From the NCBI RefSeq assembly GCF_003182275.1, contig NZ_QGTR01000001.1, positions 844,130-908,129 of the forward strand: a stretch of 64,000 nt of DNA, given 5' to 3'. Both the position numbers and the translations under genes were made by a program. Every line of letters begins with the position of its first letter. Positions within the stretch are counted from its first letter, which is position 1. Shown one piece after another: positions 35,280 to 43,848 of the stretch. Under the pieces are notes generated by a model. It was not told the DNA's origin. It did not search any database and worked only from the letters and a program-made list of their open reading frames with translations. The stretch comes from Hoeflea marina (lineage in GTDB: Bacteria; Pseudomonadota; Alphaproteobacteria; Rhizobiales; Rhizobiaceae).

Positions 35280-35951
35280 CTATCCCGTCGAATCCTTGAG
35301 CGCCAGTCCGATCGCCAACGCCAGCAGCAGCGTGACCGCCGCAGCCAGCGCCATGCCGCCCGCCACCAGCGCCGCGGCCCGGACCGCGCCGATGCGCAGG
35401 TCGCGCATGAACCAGCGGGTCTCCGCCTGCCCGTACCAGAGCACCGCTGCGAGCACGGCGGCAAGGCCGGTCGCCAGTCCGCGCTGTTGCGGGATCAGCA
35501 TCAGGTCGAGTCCAAGACCGAGCAGCAGGACAAAGGGGGCAGCCACGTAGCACTGGCTGTAGAAGGGCGGCCTGAGCGTATCCCGGGTCAGCCGGACGCC
35601 CTTGCGCCGGAGCAGGCTTGTCGCCATCACGAGCGGGAAAGCGCTGAAGATCACGCCGCGGACGATGAGCAGATTGGAGCCGGTGGAAAGCGCCTTGGGA
35701 ATTGCCGCGTGCTCGTAGATCGACGGCAGCGCCGATGACAGCGCCTGCGCGATCATCAGGGTGATGAGCAGGAACAGCGGCGGACTGAGCGTGTCCTCGT
35801 ACTGTTGCTCCGGCCTGTCGGAGAGTTCGACATCGGCATAGCGCATCATCTGCAACGGATTTGAGACCGCGCGCCACATCGTCACCGGATAGAAGATCAG
35901 CCAGGACACCAGCTCGTAGAGCAGTTCCTCGAGCGACTTCAGCAGCCTCAT
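35280..35951 (-). CDS. Conserved membrane protein, permease/Yip1-like
   Basis: A 223-residue membrane protein whose function I do not recognise. It opens with a cytoplasmic amphipathic stretch (MRLLKSLEELLYELVSWLIFYP), then has five hydrophobic segments. It resembles the Yip1-domain-like or permease proteins annotated in Rhizobiales near small-peptide genes. The start at 35951 was chosen because upstream codons are low quality, but no strong ribosome site is visible. It is downstream of the small RiPP-like peptide gene on the same strand, 150 bases away. Confidence 0.55.
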   Translation of the reverse strand: MRLLKSLEELLYELVSWLIFYPVTMWRAVSNPLQMMRYADVELSDRPEQQYEDTLSPPLFLLITLMIAQALSSALPSIYEHAAIPKALSTGSNLLIVRGVIFSAFPLVMATSLLRRKGVRLTRDTLRPPFYSQCYVAAPFVLLLGLGLDLMLIPQQRGLATGLAAVLAAVLWYGQAETRWFMRDLRIGAVRAAALVAGGMALAAAVTLLLALAIGLALKDSTG

Positions 35952-36101
35952 CAGATCCAATGGACGCGCTCCCACAAGCGTGCATGGTGACGCCTGGAGA
36001 CGGACCGCACCAACGGACCGGCCGTCTCCTGCCTTGCGTAGCAAGCGCCCTGAGCGCGACCGGACCGGTGTGGGCCGCGTCGGCGACTCCGCATCATTCG
36101 A

Positions 36102-36200
36102 CTACTGCTTGGAAGAACCCGAGGGTATGGACTGGGCCGTCACCGTCTGCAGCTTCAGGTGCGATTTGACCAGTGCCGGCTTTTCATAACTGCGTTTCAT
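36102..36200 (-). CDS. Small RiPP-precursor-like peptide (32 residues)
   Basis: The peptide MKRSYEKPALVKSHLKLQTV...SGSSKQ has an N-terminal half resembling lasso-type leader peptides (the Y-x-x-P-x-L motif at residues 5-10, recognised by RRE proteins) and a serine-rich tail (AQSIPSGSSKQ). The leader's usual glycine four residues after the leucine is replaced by histidine. AGAGGT lies nine bases before the ATG. Small proteins starting MKK-x-YEKP are annotated as putative RiPP precursors in Rhizobiales. No RRE, protease or cyclase gene is seen nearby, so modification is unproven. An interrupted inverted repeat (TTGG...GGGAAATTCCC...CCAA, 36214-36242) precedes it. Confidence 0.6.
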   Translation of the reverse strand: MKRSYEKPALVKSHLKLQTVTAQSIPSGSSKQ

Positions 36201-36459
36201 CGCGCCATACCTCTTGGGATCAGGGAAATTCCCGGGACCAACGACTATCGAGGTTAGAGGTGGGCCGAGCCGCTGGCAAGTCCCTTGCGGCTGTGAACAG
36301 GACAGCCGCAAGTCGGATTTCGGTCAGGCGGAAACTGCCGATAGGCTTATCGCCTCTGTGTCAAAGTCCCTTGATCACGGTATGGGCGCTCGCAACCGAG
36401 CCAACGGCAGCCTCTTCCCCAGAATCGTTTCGGTGCTGCATGCTGCCCCTGTGTCAGCC

Positions 36460-36813
36460 TCAGCGGAACTCCTGCACGACCTCTATCTCGCCGACGATAG
36501 TGGCATTGAACGCGGCGAGCCCTTCGGCCGGGATCCAGTATTCGCGATGGGCTCGCCCGCCGGCCTCCTGCACATCGTAGCCACCGAGAAAGTCCTTTCG
36601 CACACGAAAGCGCGTCACATAGCCAGAACCGCTCGCCGGGACATTCCAGTCGCGGGCGATCCTGACGGCATAATCCTCGGTCAGCACCGGATAGAAAATA
36701 GGCTGTTCCGGCAGGCGTGGCGGAAAGGCCCGCATTCCCGATTGCCGGATCAACTCAAGCTCTTTCGGGCCCACCGGGCGCCAGAGAACGACGGTTGCAG
36801 GGTTGTCTGTCAT
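36460..36813 (-). CDS. Conserved protein annotated in relatives as ADP-ribosylation/crystallin J1
   Basis: A 117-residue protein beginning MTDNPATVVLWRPVGPKELEL, with the conserved segments FPPRLPEQPIFYPVL, ARDWNVPASGSGYVTRFRV and EYWIPAEGLAAFN. This family is widespread in Alphaproteobacteria and is often labelled ADP-ribosylation/crystallin J1, although it lacks the long ADP-ribosylglycohydrolase domain. Its biochemical role is unknown. It lies 51 bases before mfd's stop on the opposite side and reads in the same direction as mfd. Confidence 0.65.
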   Translation of the reverse strand: MTDNPATVVLWRPVGPKELELIRQSGMRAFPPRLPEQPIFYPVLTEDYAVRIARDWNVPASGSGYVTRFRVRKDFLGGYDVQEAGGRAHREYWIPAEGLAAFNATIVGEIEVVQEFR

Positions 36814-36864
36814 GCAGCCAATAAGCAAGATTCCAGCGACGTGGCAAGGGCCGGCCCACCGCCC

Positions 36865-39800
36865 TCACCCGCCCTTGACCGCCAGCTCCGCCAGCTGCGT
36901 CATCACCACGGCCGCGCCAGTCAGACGCTTTTCCGGCGTCGGCAGGTCGCGGATGAAGACCACGCTCTGGTCGGGGCGGATCTTGGCGAGCTGTCCCTGC
37001 CGCGAGATCAGCTGCACCAGGCCCGCCGGGTTGGGGAATTCCTTGTTGCGGAACTGCACCACGACGCCCTTCGGACCGGCGTCGAGCTTCTCGACATTGG
37101 ACTTGCGGCACAGCGCCTTGATGAAGACGATCTTCAAAAGATGCTGCACCTCGACCGGCATCGGACCGAAGCGGTCGATGAGTTCGGCGCCGAAGCCGTC
37201 GATGTCCTCCACCTCGGTGACCTCGCCAAGCCGGCGGTAGAGGCCCAGCCGCAGATGCAGGTCGGGGACGTAGTTTTCCGGGATCATCACCGGCGTGCCC
37301 ACCGTGATCTGCGGCGACCAGCCGGTGTCGACGATGTCATCGTCGCCCTTGATCTCGGCCACAGCCTCCTCGAGCATGTGCTGGTAGAGTTCGAAGCCCA
37401 CTTCCTTGATGTGGCCGGACTGTTCCTCGCCCAGCAGATTGCCGGCGCCGCGGATGTCGAGGTCGTGGCTGGCGAGCTGGAAGCCGGCGCCGAGCGTGTC
37501 GAGCGACTGCAGCACCTTGAGGCGGCGGTCGGCGGTGGCGGTCAGCGTCCTGTTGACCGGCAGCGTGAACAGCGCGAACGCTCGCGCCTTGGAGCGACCG
37601 ACGCGGCCGCGCAGCTGGTAGAGCTGCGCCAGGCCGAACATGTCGGCGCGGTGCACGATCAGCGTGTTGGCGGTTGGCACATCGAGGCCGGATTCGACGA
37701 TGGTGGTCGACAGCAGAACGTCGTACTGGCCGTCATAGAAGGCGTTCATGATGTCGTCGAGTTCGCCCGGCGCCATCTGGCCGTGCGCGATGGCGAATTT
37801 CAGCTCCGGCACATCCGAACGGAGCCAGGCGGCGACATCGTCGAGATCGGCGACGCGCGGGCAGACATAGAAGCTCTGGCCGCCGCGATAGTGCTCGCGC
37901 AAGAGCGATTCCCGCACCGTGAGCGAATCGAACGGCGAGATGAAGGTCCTCACCGCCATGCGGTCGACCGGCGCGGTGGTGATGAGCGAGAGCTCGCGCA
38001 CCCCGGTCATCGCCAGTTGCAGAGTGCGCGGGATTGGCGTCGCCGACAGCGTGAGCACATGCACGTCGGACTTCAGCTCCTTCAGCCGCTCCTTGTGCTT
38101 GACGCCGAAATGCTGCTCCTCGTCGATGATCAGCAGGCCGAGATTGGCGAAGTCGATCGAGGCGCCGAGCAGCGCGTGGGTACCGACGACGATGTCGGTC
38201 TTGCCCGACTTGAGCTCCGCCTTGGTCAGCGCCAGTTCCTTCGAACCGACCAGCCGGGAGGCCTGCTGCACCCTGAGCGGATAGCCGCGCAGGCGCTCGG
38301 TGAAGGTCTTGAAATGCTGACGGGCGAGCAGCGTCGTCGGCACCACGACCGCCACCTGCACGCCGTTCATCGCCGCGATGAATGCCGCGCGCAGCGCCAC
38401 TTCGGTCTTGCCGAAGCCGACATCGCCGCAGATCAGACGGTCCATCGGCCGGCCGAGGCCGAGATCGGAGCGCACCGAATCGATCGCCGCCTGCTGGTCC
38501 TCGGTCTCGTCATAGGGGAAGCGGGCGGAAAACTCGTCGTAGAGACCATCGGGTGCCATCAGCGCCGGCGCCGTGCGCATGTGACGCGCCGCGGCTATGC
38601 GGATGAGATCTCCGGCCATGTCGAGAAGACGCTTCTTGAGCTTCGCCTTGCGCGACTGCCAGGCGACCCCGCCAAGCTTGTCGAGCTGCGCCTCGGCGCT
38701 GTCCGAGCCGTAGCGCGACAACAGGTCGATGTTCTCGACCGGCAGGAACAGCTTGGCGTCGCCGGCATAGTGCAGTTCCAGGCAGGCATGCGGCGCGCCG
38801 GCCGCCTCGATGGTCCTGAGCCCGACGAACCGGCCGATGCCGTGCTCGGCGTGCACCACCAGGCTGCCCTCGTCGAGGCCGGAGACCTCGTTGATGAAAT
38901 CGGCGCCACGCTTCTTGCGCCGCGAACGCCGCACCAGCCGGTCGCCGAGAATGTCCTGCTCGCCGATGACCACCAGGTCGCCGGTCTCGAAGCCGCCCTC
39001 GATGGCAAGCACCGCGGACGCCGCCTGCCCCGGCTTCATGGCGCGGGCGGCGGCGAGGTCGGCCACCGGCACGATGCGCTCGAGCCCGTGCTCACCGAGC
39101 ACCTGCAGCAGCCGGTCGAGCGAGCCCTCGCTCCAGGCGGTGATCAGCACCTTGGAACCTGCCGCCCGGCGTTCGCCGACATGGGCGACCACCTTGTCGA
39201 ACAGGTTGACCCGGCCCTCGTCCTTGCGGTTTTCCGCCTCCGCCGCCCAGCGCGGCCCGACACGGGCATCGACGGCAACCACATGCCTGACCGAGGTCTC
39301 CGGCTCCTGGAACGGCGAGATGCGAATGGCGGCGCGCTGCTCGAGTTCGCGCGCCAGCTCATGCTCGTCGAGATAGAGCAGGTCCGGCGGCACCGGCTTG
39401 TAGGGGGCGGCCTGCATGCCCGACGCCTTGTGCTGGCTCAGCGCATGCTCGCGCGCCTGGTAGTGGTCGACGATCTGTGCCCGGCGCTCCGTGGCCGCCT
39501 CGGCCACCATGTGATCGGTGACGATCCGGAAGCCGTCGAGATAGTCGAAGACGGTCTCGAGCCCTTCGTGAAACAGCGGCAGCCAGTGCTCCATGCCGGC
39601 GAAGCGGCGTCCCTCGCTGATGGCCACATAGAGCGCATCGTCGCGGGTGGCGGCGCCGAAGCGGGCGAGATAGTTGGTGCGGAAGCGGCTGATGGTCTGC
39701 TTGTCGAGCGTCACCTCGCTCATCGCCTGCAGTTCGAGCGACGCCGCCTTGGCCGTGGTCCGCTGGGTCGCCGGATCGAAACTGCGCACGCTTTCCAGCG

Positions 39801-40374
39801 TGTCGCCGAAGAAGTCGAGCCGCACCGGCTCCTCGCCACCAGGTACGAAGACGTCAAGAATGCCGCCGCGCACCGCATACTCGCCGATTTCCCGCACGGT
39901 GTCGGTGCGCTCGAATCCCTGCCTCTCGAGGCGCGCGACGAGATCGTTCATGGCGAGCACGTGTCCCGCGCGCGCCGTAAAGCCCAGCTCGCGGATCGCG
40001 GCCTTCGGCGGCACCTTCTGCAGGATCGCGTTGACCGTGATCAGCACGATGGCGCCATGCGGCTTCTCCGCGATTCCGACCAGTCCGGAGAGCGCGTTGA
40101 GCCGCTGCGCCGAAACATCGGCGCCCGGCGACACCCTGTCATAGGGCAGGCAGTCCCATCCCGGCAGGATGAGCACCGGGATATCGGGCGCCACGAAGGC
40201 CAGGTTCTGCTCGAGGTCGGAGGCGCGCTGGCCGTCGGAGAGGACATAGGCGACCGGGGCGCCGGCGCGGGCGAGATCGGCCAGCGCGAACGCCTCCATG
40301 CCCTGCGGGACGCCGGAGAGCGTCACCGGCGAGCGGGCGGCGGCCACGGCGCGTGCGGAGAAGGCCTCGGTCAT
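36865..40374 (-). CDS. mfd: Transcription-repair coupling factor Mfd
   Basis: Mfd removes RNA polymerase stalled at DNA lesions and recruits UvrA. The 1169-residue product contains the N-terminal UvrB-homology modules, the RNA polymerase-interaction (CarD-like Tudor) domain around GLDEGSLVVHAEHGIGRFVGL, the translocase with Walker A GDVGFGKTEVALRA and DEEQHFG, ATPIPRTLQLAMTG, and the C-terminal TRCF domain. Length is that of the family. The ATG at 40374 overlaps the stop of sdhE (ATGA type), so both are translated together. Confidence 0.96.
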   Translation of the reverse strand: MTEAFSARAVAAARSPVTLSGVPQGMEAFALADLARAGAPVAYVLSDGQRASDLEQNLAFVAPDIPVLILPGWDCLPYDRVSPGADVSAQRLNALSGLVGIAEKPHGAIVLITVNAILQKVPPKAAIRELGFTARAGHVLAMNDLVARLERQGFERTDTVREIGEYAVRGGILDVFVPGGEEPVRLDFFGDTLESVRSFDPATQRTTAKAASLELQAMSEVTLDKQTISRFRTNYLARFGAATRDDALYVAISEGRRFAGMEHWLPLFHEGLETVFDYLDGFRIVTDHMVAEAATERRAQIVDHYQAREHALSQHKASGMQAAPYKPVPPDLLYLDEHELARELEQRAAIRISPFQEPETSVRHVVAVDARVGPRWAAEAENRKDEGRVNLFDKVVAHVGERRAAGSKVLITAWSEGSLDRLLQVLGEHGLERIVPVADLAAARAMKPGQAASAVLAIEGGFETGDLVVIGEQDILGDRLVRRSRRKKRGADFINEVSGLDEGSLVVHAEHGIGRFVGLRTIEAAGAPHACLELHYAGDAKLFLPVENIDLLSRYGSDSAEAQLDKLGGVAWQSRKAKLKKRLLDMAGDLIRIAAARHMRTAPALMAPDGLYDEFSARFPYDETEDQQAAIDSVRSDLGLGRPMDRLICGDVGFGKTEVALRAAFIAAMNGVQVAVVVPTTLLARQHFKTFTERLRGYPLRVQQASRLVGSKELALTKAELKSGKTDIVVGTHALLGASIDFANLGLLIIDEEQHFGVKHKERLKELKSDVHVLTLSATPIPRTLQLAMTGVRELSLITTAPVDRMAVRTFISPFDSLTVRESLLREHYRGGQSFYVCPRVADLDDVAAWLRSDVPELKFAIAHGQMAPGELDDIMNAFYDGQYDVLLSTTIVESGLDVPTANTLIVHRADMFGLAQLYQLRGRVGRSKARAFALFTLPVNRTLTATADRRLKVLQSLDTLGAGFQLASHDLDIRGAGNLLGEEQSGHIKEVGFELYQHMLEEAVAEIKGDDDIVDTGWSPQITVGTPVMIPENYVPDLHLRLGLYRRLGEVTEVEDIDGFGAELIDRFGPMPVEVQHLLKIVFIKALCRKSNVEKLDAGPKGVVVQFRNKEFPNPAGLVQLISRQGQLAKIRPDQSVVFIRDLPTPEKRLTGAAVVMTQLAELAVKGG

Positions 40375-40694
40375 GAACGCTCGGCCGGATCGGATATCAG
40401 CCCGCCATCGGCATGGAAATCCGGACGGTAGGCGGCGACGCGGCGGAACAGGCCGGTGTCGAAATGCGCGGGCACCGGTTTCTCGCCGGTAATCCAGTTG
40501 AGAATGTCCGCATCGTCCTCGATCATCAGCACTTCCAGCTCGTCGAGTTCCTGCTCGCTGAGCCCCGCCAGCTCGTTGTCGGCAAAGCCGCCGAACATCA
40601 GGTCCATCTCGCGGATGCCGCGGCGCCAGGATCGGATGAGGATTCGGCGGCGGCGTGGATCGAGGTCGGCGCTGCTGCGTCTGGTGCCGGTCAT
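40371..40694 (-). CDS. sdhE: Succinate dehydrogenase assembly factor SdhE
   Basis: A 107-residue protein of the SdhE/YgfY (Sdh5, DUF339) family, which assists covalent flavin attachment to SdhA. The conserved RGxxE motif is in RRGIREMDLMFGGF, and DILNWITGEKPVP is the typical last-helix region. It overlaps mfd by four bases downstream and is divergent from recG with an 89-base promoter gap. Confidence 0.92.
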   Translation of the reverse strand: MTGTRRSSADLDPRRRRILIRSWRRGIREMDLMFGGFADNELAGLSEQELDELEVLMIEDDADILNWITGEKPVPAHFDTGLFRRVAAYRPDFHADGGLISDPAERS

Positions 40695-40783
40695 GGCTGC
40701 CCTTTCAAATCAAGCGCCTCCTTAGCGCAGGCTTGCCCAATTGTCAGCTTGCGTTTCGGGGTTTTTCCCATTCTTGTGCGCCG

Positions 40784-42901
40784 ATGCGACCACTCGAACT
40801 CGATCCGCTTTTCCGCACCGTCGAAAGCCTGCCCGGCATCGGGCCGAGGCTCGCCAAGCTGTTGAGCAAGCTGGCGGGACGCGAATCGGCAGAGGACACA
40901 AGGGCGCTGGACCTGGTGCTGCTGCCGCCGCACGGGCTCATCGACCGCAGCTTCAATCCCGGGATCGCCCACGCCCCCGAAGGGGTCGTCGTGACGCTCG
41001 AGGTTCGCGTCGACCGCCACCAGCCTGCGCCGAAGGGCAACCGTCGCATCCCCTACCGCGTGTATGTCCACGATGACACCGGCGAGATGGCGCTCACCTT
41101 CTTCCACGCCCAGCCGGCCTGGCTCGAAAAGCAGCTCCCGGTGGGCGAGATGGTGATGATCTCGGGCAAGGCCGAATGGTTCTACGGCCGCCCGGCGATG
41201 GTGCATCCCGATCACATCGTGGCGCTCGCCGAGGCCGACACGCTGCCCGCCTTCGAGCCAGTCTATCCGCTGACCGCCGGCCTGTCGCCGAAAGTGCTGC
41301 GCAAGGCGATCGAGGCGGCCCTGGCGCTGCTCCCGGACTTGCCGGAATGGGCCGACCCGCATCTGGTCCGGCGTCTGGGGTTCCCCGCCTTTGCCGATGC
41401 GGTCCGCGCCCTGCATGATCCGCGCGACCGCCATGACATCGACCCGCAGGCCCTTGCCCGCCGCCGGCTCGCCTATGACGAGCTGCTCGCCGGCCAGCTG
41501 TCGCTGGCGCTGGTCCGCGCAAGCCTGCGCAAGCTGCCGGGCAAGGCGGTGCGGGCCCCGGGCCTGCTCAGGCAGCGGATTGTCGACGCGCTGCCGTTCT
41601 CGCTCACCGAAAGCCAGCGGCTGGCGGTGGCCGACATCCTCTCCGACATGGCCCGGGACGAGCGCATGCTCCGCCTGCTGCAAGGCGATGTCGGCTCCGG
41701 CAAGACCGCGGTGGCGCTGATGGCTATGGCCGACGCGGTGGAATCGGGCGGACAGGCGGTGCTGATGGCGCCGACAGAGATTCTCGCCCGCCAGCACCAT
41801 GCCAGCCTGTCGAGGATGGCCGAGGCCGCGGGAATCGAGGTCGCCGTGCTGAGCGCGCGCGCCAAGGGCAAGGAGCGCGCGGCGATCCTGGCGCGCATCG
41901 CCTCGGGCGAGGCGCGCATCATCATCGGCACCCACGCCCTGTTCCAGGAAAGTGTCGTCTATCACGATCTGGTGCTCGCCGTGGTCGACGAGCAACACCG
42001 CTTCGGCGTCCACCAGCGCCTGCGCCTGACCGCCAAGGGCACGGCGCCCCACATGCTGGTGATGACCGCGACGCCGATCCCACGCACTCTGGTGCTCTCG
42101 GCCTTCGGTGACATGGACGTCTCCAAACTCACCGAGAAGCCCGCCGGCCGCAAGCCGATCGCCACCGTCACCATCCCCGACGACCGCATCTCCGACATCG
42201 TCGCCCGGCTGAAGGCGGCGCTCGAGGACGGCAGGAAGGCCTACTGGATCTGCCCGCTGGTCGAGGATTCCGAGGACAGCGACCTGATGAGCGTCGAGTC
42301 TCGCCACGCGAGCCTTTGCAAGGCTTTCGGCCCTGGGCTGGCGCCGCTGGTGGCGCTCGTCCACGGCCGCATGTCGGCCGAGGAAAAGGACAACGCCATG
42401 CTCGCCTTCAAGCGCGGCGAGACGCGGCTCCTCGTGGCGACCACTGTGATCGAAGTGGGCGTCGACGTGCCCGACGCCACCATCATGGTGATCGAGCATG
42501 CCGAGCGCTTCGGCCTTGCGCAACTCCACCAGCTGCGCGGCCGCGTCGGCCGCGGCGACGACGCCTCGAGCTGCATCCTGCTCTATCATTCGCCGCTGGG
42601 GGAAACGGCGCATGCGCGCCTGGCCGTGCTGCGCGAGACGGAAGACGGCTTCCGCATCGCCGAGGAGGATCTCAAGCTCAGGGGCGAAGGCGAATTGCTC
42701 GGCACCCGCCAGTCCGGCCTGCCCGGATTCCGGCTCGCCAACCCGGCCGTGCACGGCGACCTGATCGAGATCGCCCGCGACGACGCCCGCAATGTGCTTG
42801 AAAGCGACCCCGACCTCGCCACCCCGCGCGGCGCGGCATTGCGGATGCTGCTCTACCTGATGCGCCGCGACGAGGCGATCCGCTTCCTGCGCGCCGGCTG
42901 A
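40784..42901 (+). CDS. recG: ATP-dependent DNA helicase RecG
   Basis: RecG remodels stalled replication forks and Holliday junctions. The ATG at 40784 gives 705 residues (MRPLELDPLFRTVESLPGIG). The N-terminal wedge domain has an OB fold, followed by helicase motifs: Walker A GDVGSGKTAVALMAM, DEQHRFGVHQR (motif II), MTATPIPRTLVLS (motif III) and TTVIEVGVDVPDATIM plus QLHQLRGRVGRG (motifs V-VI). It is divergent from the sdhE-mfd pair. Confidence 0.96.
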   Translation: MRPLELDPLFRTVESLPGIGPRLAKLLSKLAGRESAEDTRALDLVLLPPHGLIDRSFNPGIAHAPEGVVVTLEVRVDRHQPAPKGNRRIPYRVYVHDDTGEMALTFFHAQPAWLEKQLPVGEMVMISGKAEWFYGRPAMVHPDHIVALAEADTLPAFEPVYPLTAGLSPKVLRKAIEAALALLPDLPEWADPHLVRRLGFPAFADAVRALHDPRDRHDIDPQALARRRLAYDELLAGQLSLALVRASLRKLPGKAVRAPGLLRQRIVDALPFSLTESQRLAVADILSDMARDERMLRLLQGDVGSGKTAVALMAMADAVESGGQAVLMAPTEILARQHHASLSRMAEAAGIEVAVLSARAKGKERAAILARIASGEARIIIGTHALFQESVVYHDLVLAVVDEQHRFGVHQRLRLTAKGTAPHMLVMTATPIPRTLVLSAFGDMDVSKLTEKPAGRKPIATVTIPDDRISDIVARLKAALEDGRKAYWICPLVEDSEDSDLMSVESRHASLCKAFGPGLAPLVALVHGRMSAEEKDNAMLAFKRGETRLLVATTVIEVGVDVPDATIMVIEHAERFGLAQLHQLRGRVGRGDDASSCILLYHSPLGETAHARLAVLRETEDGFRIAEEDLKLRGEGELLGTRQSGLPGFRLANPAVHGDLIEIARDDARNVLESDPDLATPRGAALRMLLYLMRRDEAIRFLRAG

Positions 42902-42930
42902 GACCGCCACGCAGGAAGCCGACGCGCCCG

Positions 42931-42992
42931 ATGTCCGACGCCCGCGCCACTCTCACCTCCGTCATTCCGGGCTCGACGCGGCATCCAGCAGG
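42931..42992 (-). repeat. Dispersed intergenic repeat, family A, copy 2
   Basis: Read on the minus strand this segment gives CTGGATGCCGCGTCGAGCCCGGAATGACGGAGG and then GGACATC, matching copies at 33712-33791 and 53320-53400 with scattered changes. It lies in the 165-base gap between the convergent recG and DUF502 genes. Confidence 0.6.
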
Positions 42993-43066
42993 CGATAGCC
43001 ACAGGCGAAAACCAAACCCGCCCAGCGGCTTGCCGCCGTCTCATGATTCGGATTGTCAGCCGTCGG

Positions 43067-43759
43067 TCAGGTCTCGACGGTGAGTCTGCCCCTGCCCTTC
43101 GGCGACTCGATCTGCCTGGGCGGGAACTCCGGCGACACCAGACCTGCCGAAATCACCATCTTGGCGGCCTCCTCGACGCTCATGTCGAGATAGACCACGT
43201 CCGATCGCGGCACGAACAGCAGGAAGCCCGAGGTCGGATTCGGCGTCGTCGGCAGGAACACCGAAATCGTGTCGTCGTCGCCGGGCAGCCGGTGGTTGAC
43301 CTCGCCCTTTGTCGCCGTGGCGATGAAGACGATGGACCAGAGGCCCTTGCGCGGATACTCGATAAGGCCCGCCTGCTTGAACGTGTTGCTCTGCTCGGCC
43401 AGCACCGTCTCGAAGATCTGCTTGAGCCCCTTGTAGACGGTGCGCACCAGCGGCATCCGGTCGAGCAGCGACTCGCCGAAGGCGAGGATCGAGCGGCCGA
43501 CCAGGTTGGCGGTGAGGAAGCCGATCATGGTGATCAGGAACAGCGCGGTGAGCAGGCCGAAGCCCGGCACCGGAAACGGCAGATAGGTGTCGGGATTGTA
43601 CATTGCCGGCATGTAGGGCTTGACCCAGCCGTCGACCCAGAGAATGAACGACCAGGTGAGGTAGGCGGTGATCGCCAGCGGCGCGCAGATGATCAGGCCG
43701 GTCAGGAAATAGCGCCTCAGCCTAAGGCTGGCGGACTGCTTCTTGGGTTTGTCTGTCAT
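43067..43759 (-). CDS. DUF502 family membrane protein
   Basis: A 230-residue protein of the DUF502 family. The ATG at 43759 (MTDKPKKQSASLRLRRYF) is followed by a first helix YFLTGLIICAPLAITAYLTW and a second around LLTALFLITMIGFLT. The cytoplasmic remainder includes the family segment MPLVRTVYKGLKQIFETV and TTPNPTSGFLLFVPRSDV. Its function is not known; homologues are often annotated as membrane proteins near recG and glmS in Rhizobiales, as here. Confidence 0.85.
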   Translation of the reverse strand: MTDKPKKQSASLRLRRYFLTGLIICAPLAITAYLTWSFILWVDGWVKPYMPAMYNPDTYLPFPVPGFGLLTALFLITMIGFLTANLVGRSILAFGESLLDRMPLVRTVYKGLKQIFETVLAEQSNTFKQAGLIEYPRKGLWSIVFIATATKGEVNHRLPGDDDTISVFLPTTPNPTSGFLLFVPRSDVVYLDMSVEEAAKMVISAGLVSPEFPPRQIESPKGRGRLTVET

Positions 43760-43785
43760 GGGTTCAGCCTGCCGATCCGGGATCC

Positions 43786-43803
43786 GGCGCCCGAGCGGGC
43801 GCC
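43786..43803. other. GC hairpin between glmS and DUF502
   Basis: GGCGCCCG-AG-CGGGCGCC is a perfect 18-base palindrome located 45 bases beyond the glmS stop codon. No T-tract follows, so it may be a weak terminator of glmS. Confidence 0.35.
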
Positions 43804-43848
43804 AGTGCAACATATAGGGTCTGCGGCAAGCTCAGAACAAGACGGAAG

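Noticed and set aside
36214-40431. A 1405-codon open frame on the plus strand opposite mfd
   Set aside because: It is rich in Arg, His, Glu and Asp in the style of antisense shadows in GC-rich DNA; the minus-strand Mfd with all motifs is the real gene.
43786-43803. Hairpin after glmS taken as an intrinsic terminator
   Set aside because: No T-tract on either side; kept only as a low-confidence hairpin.
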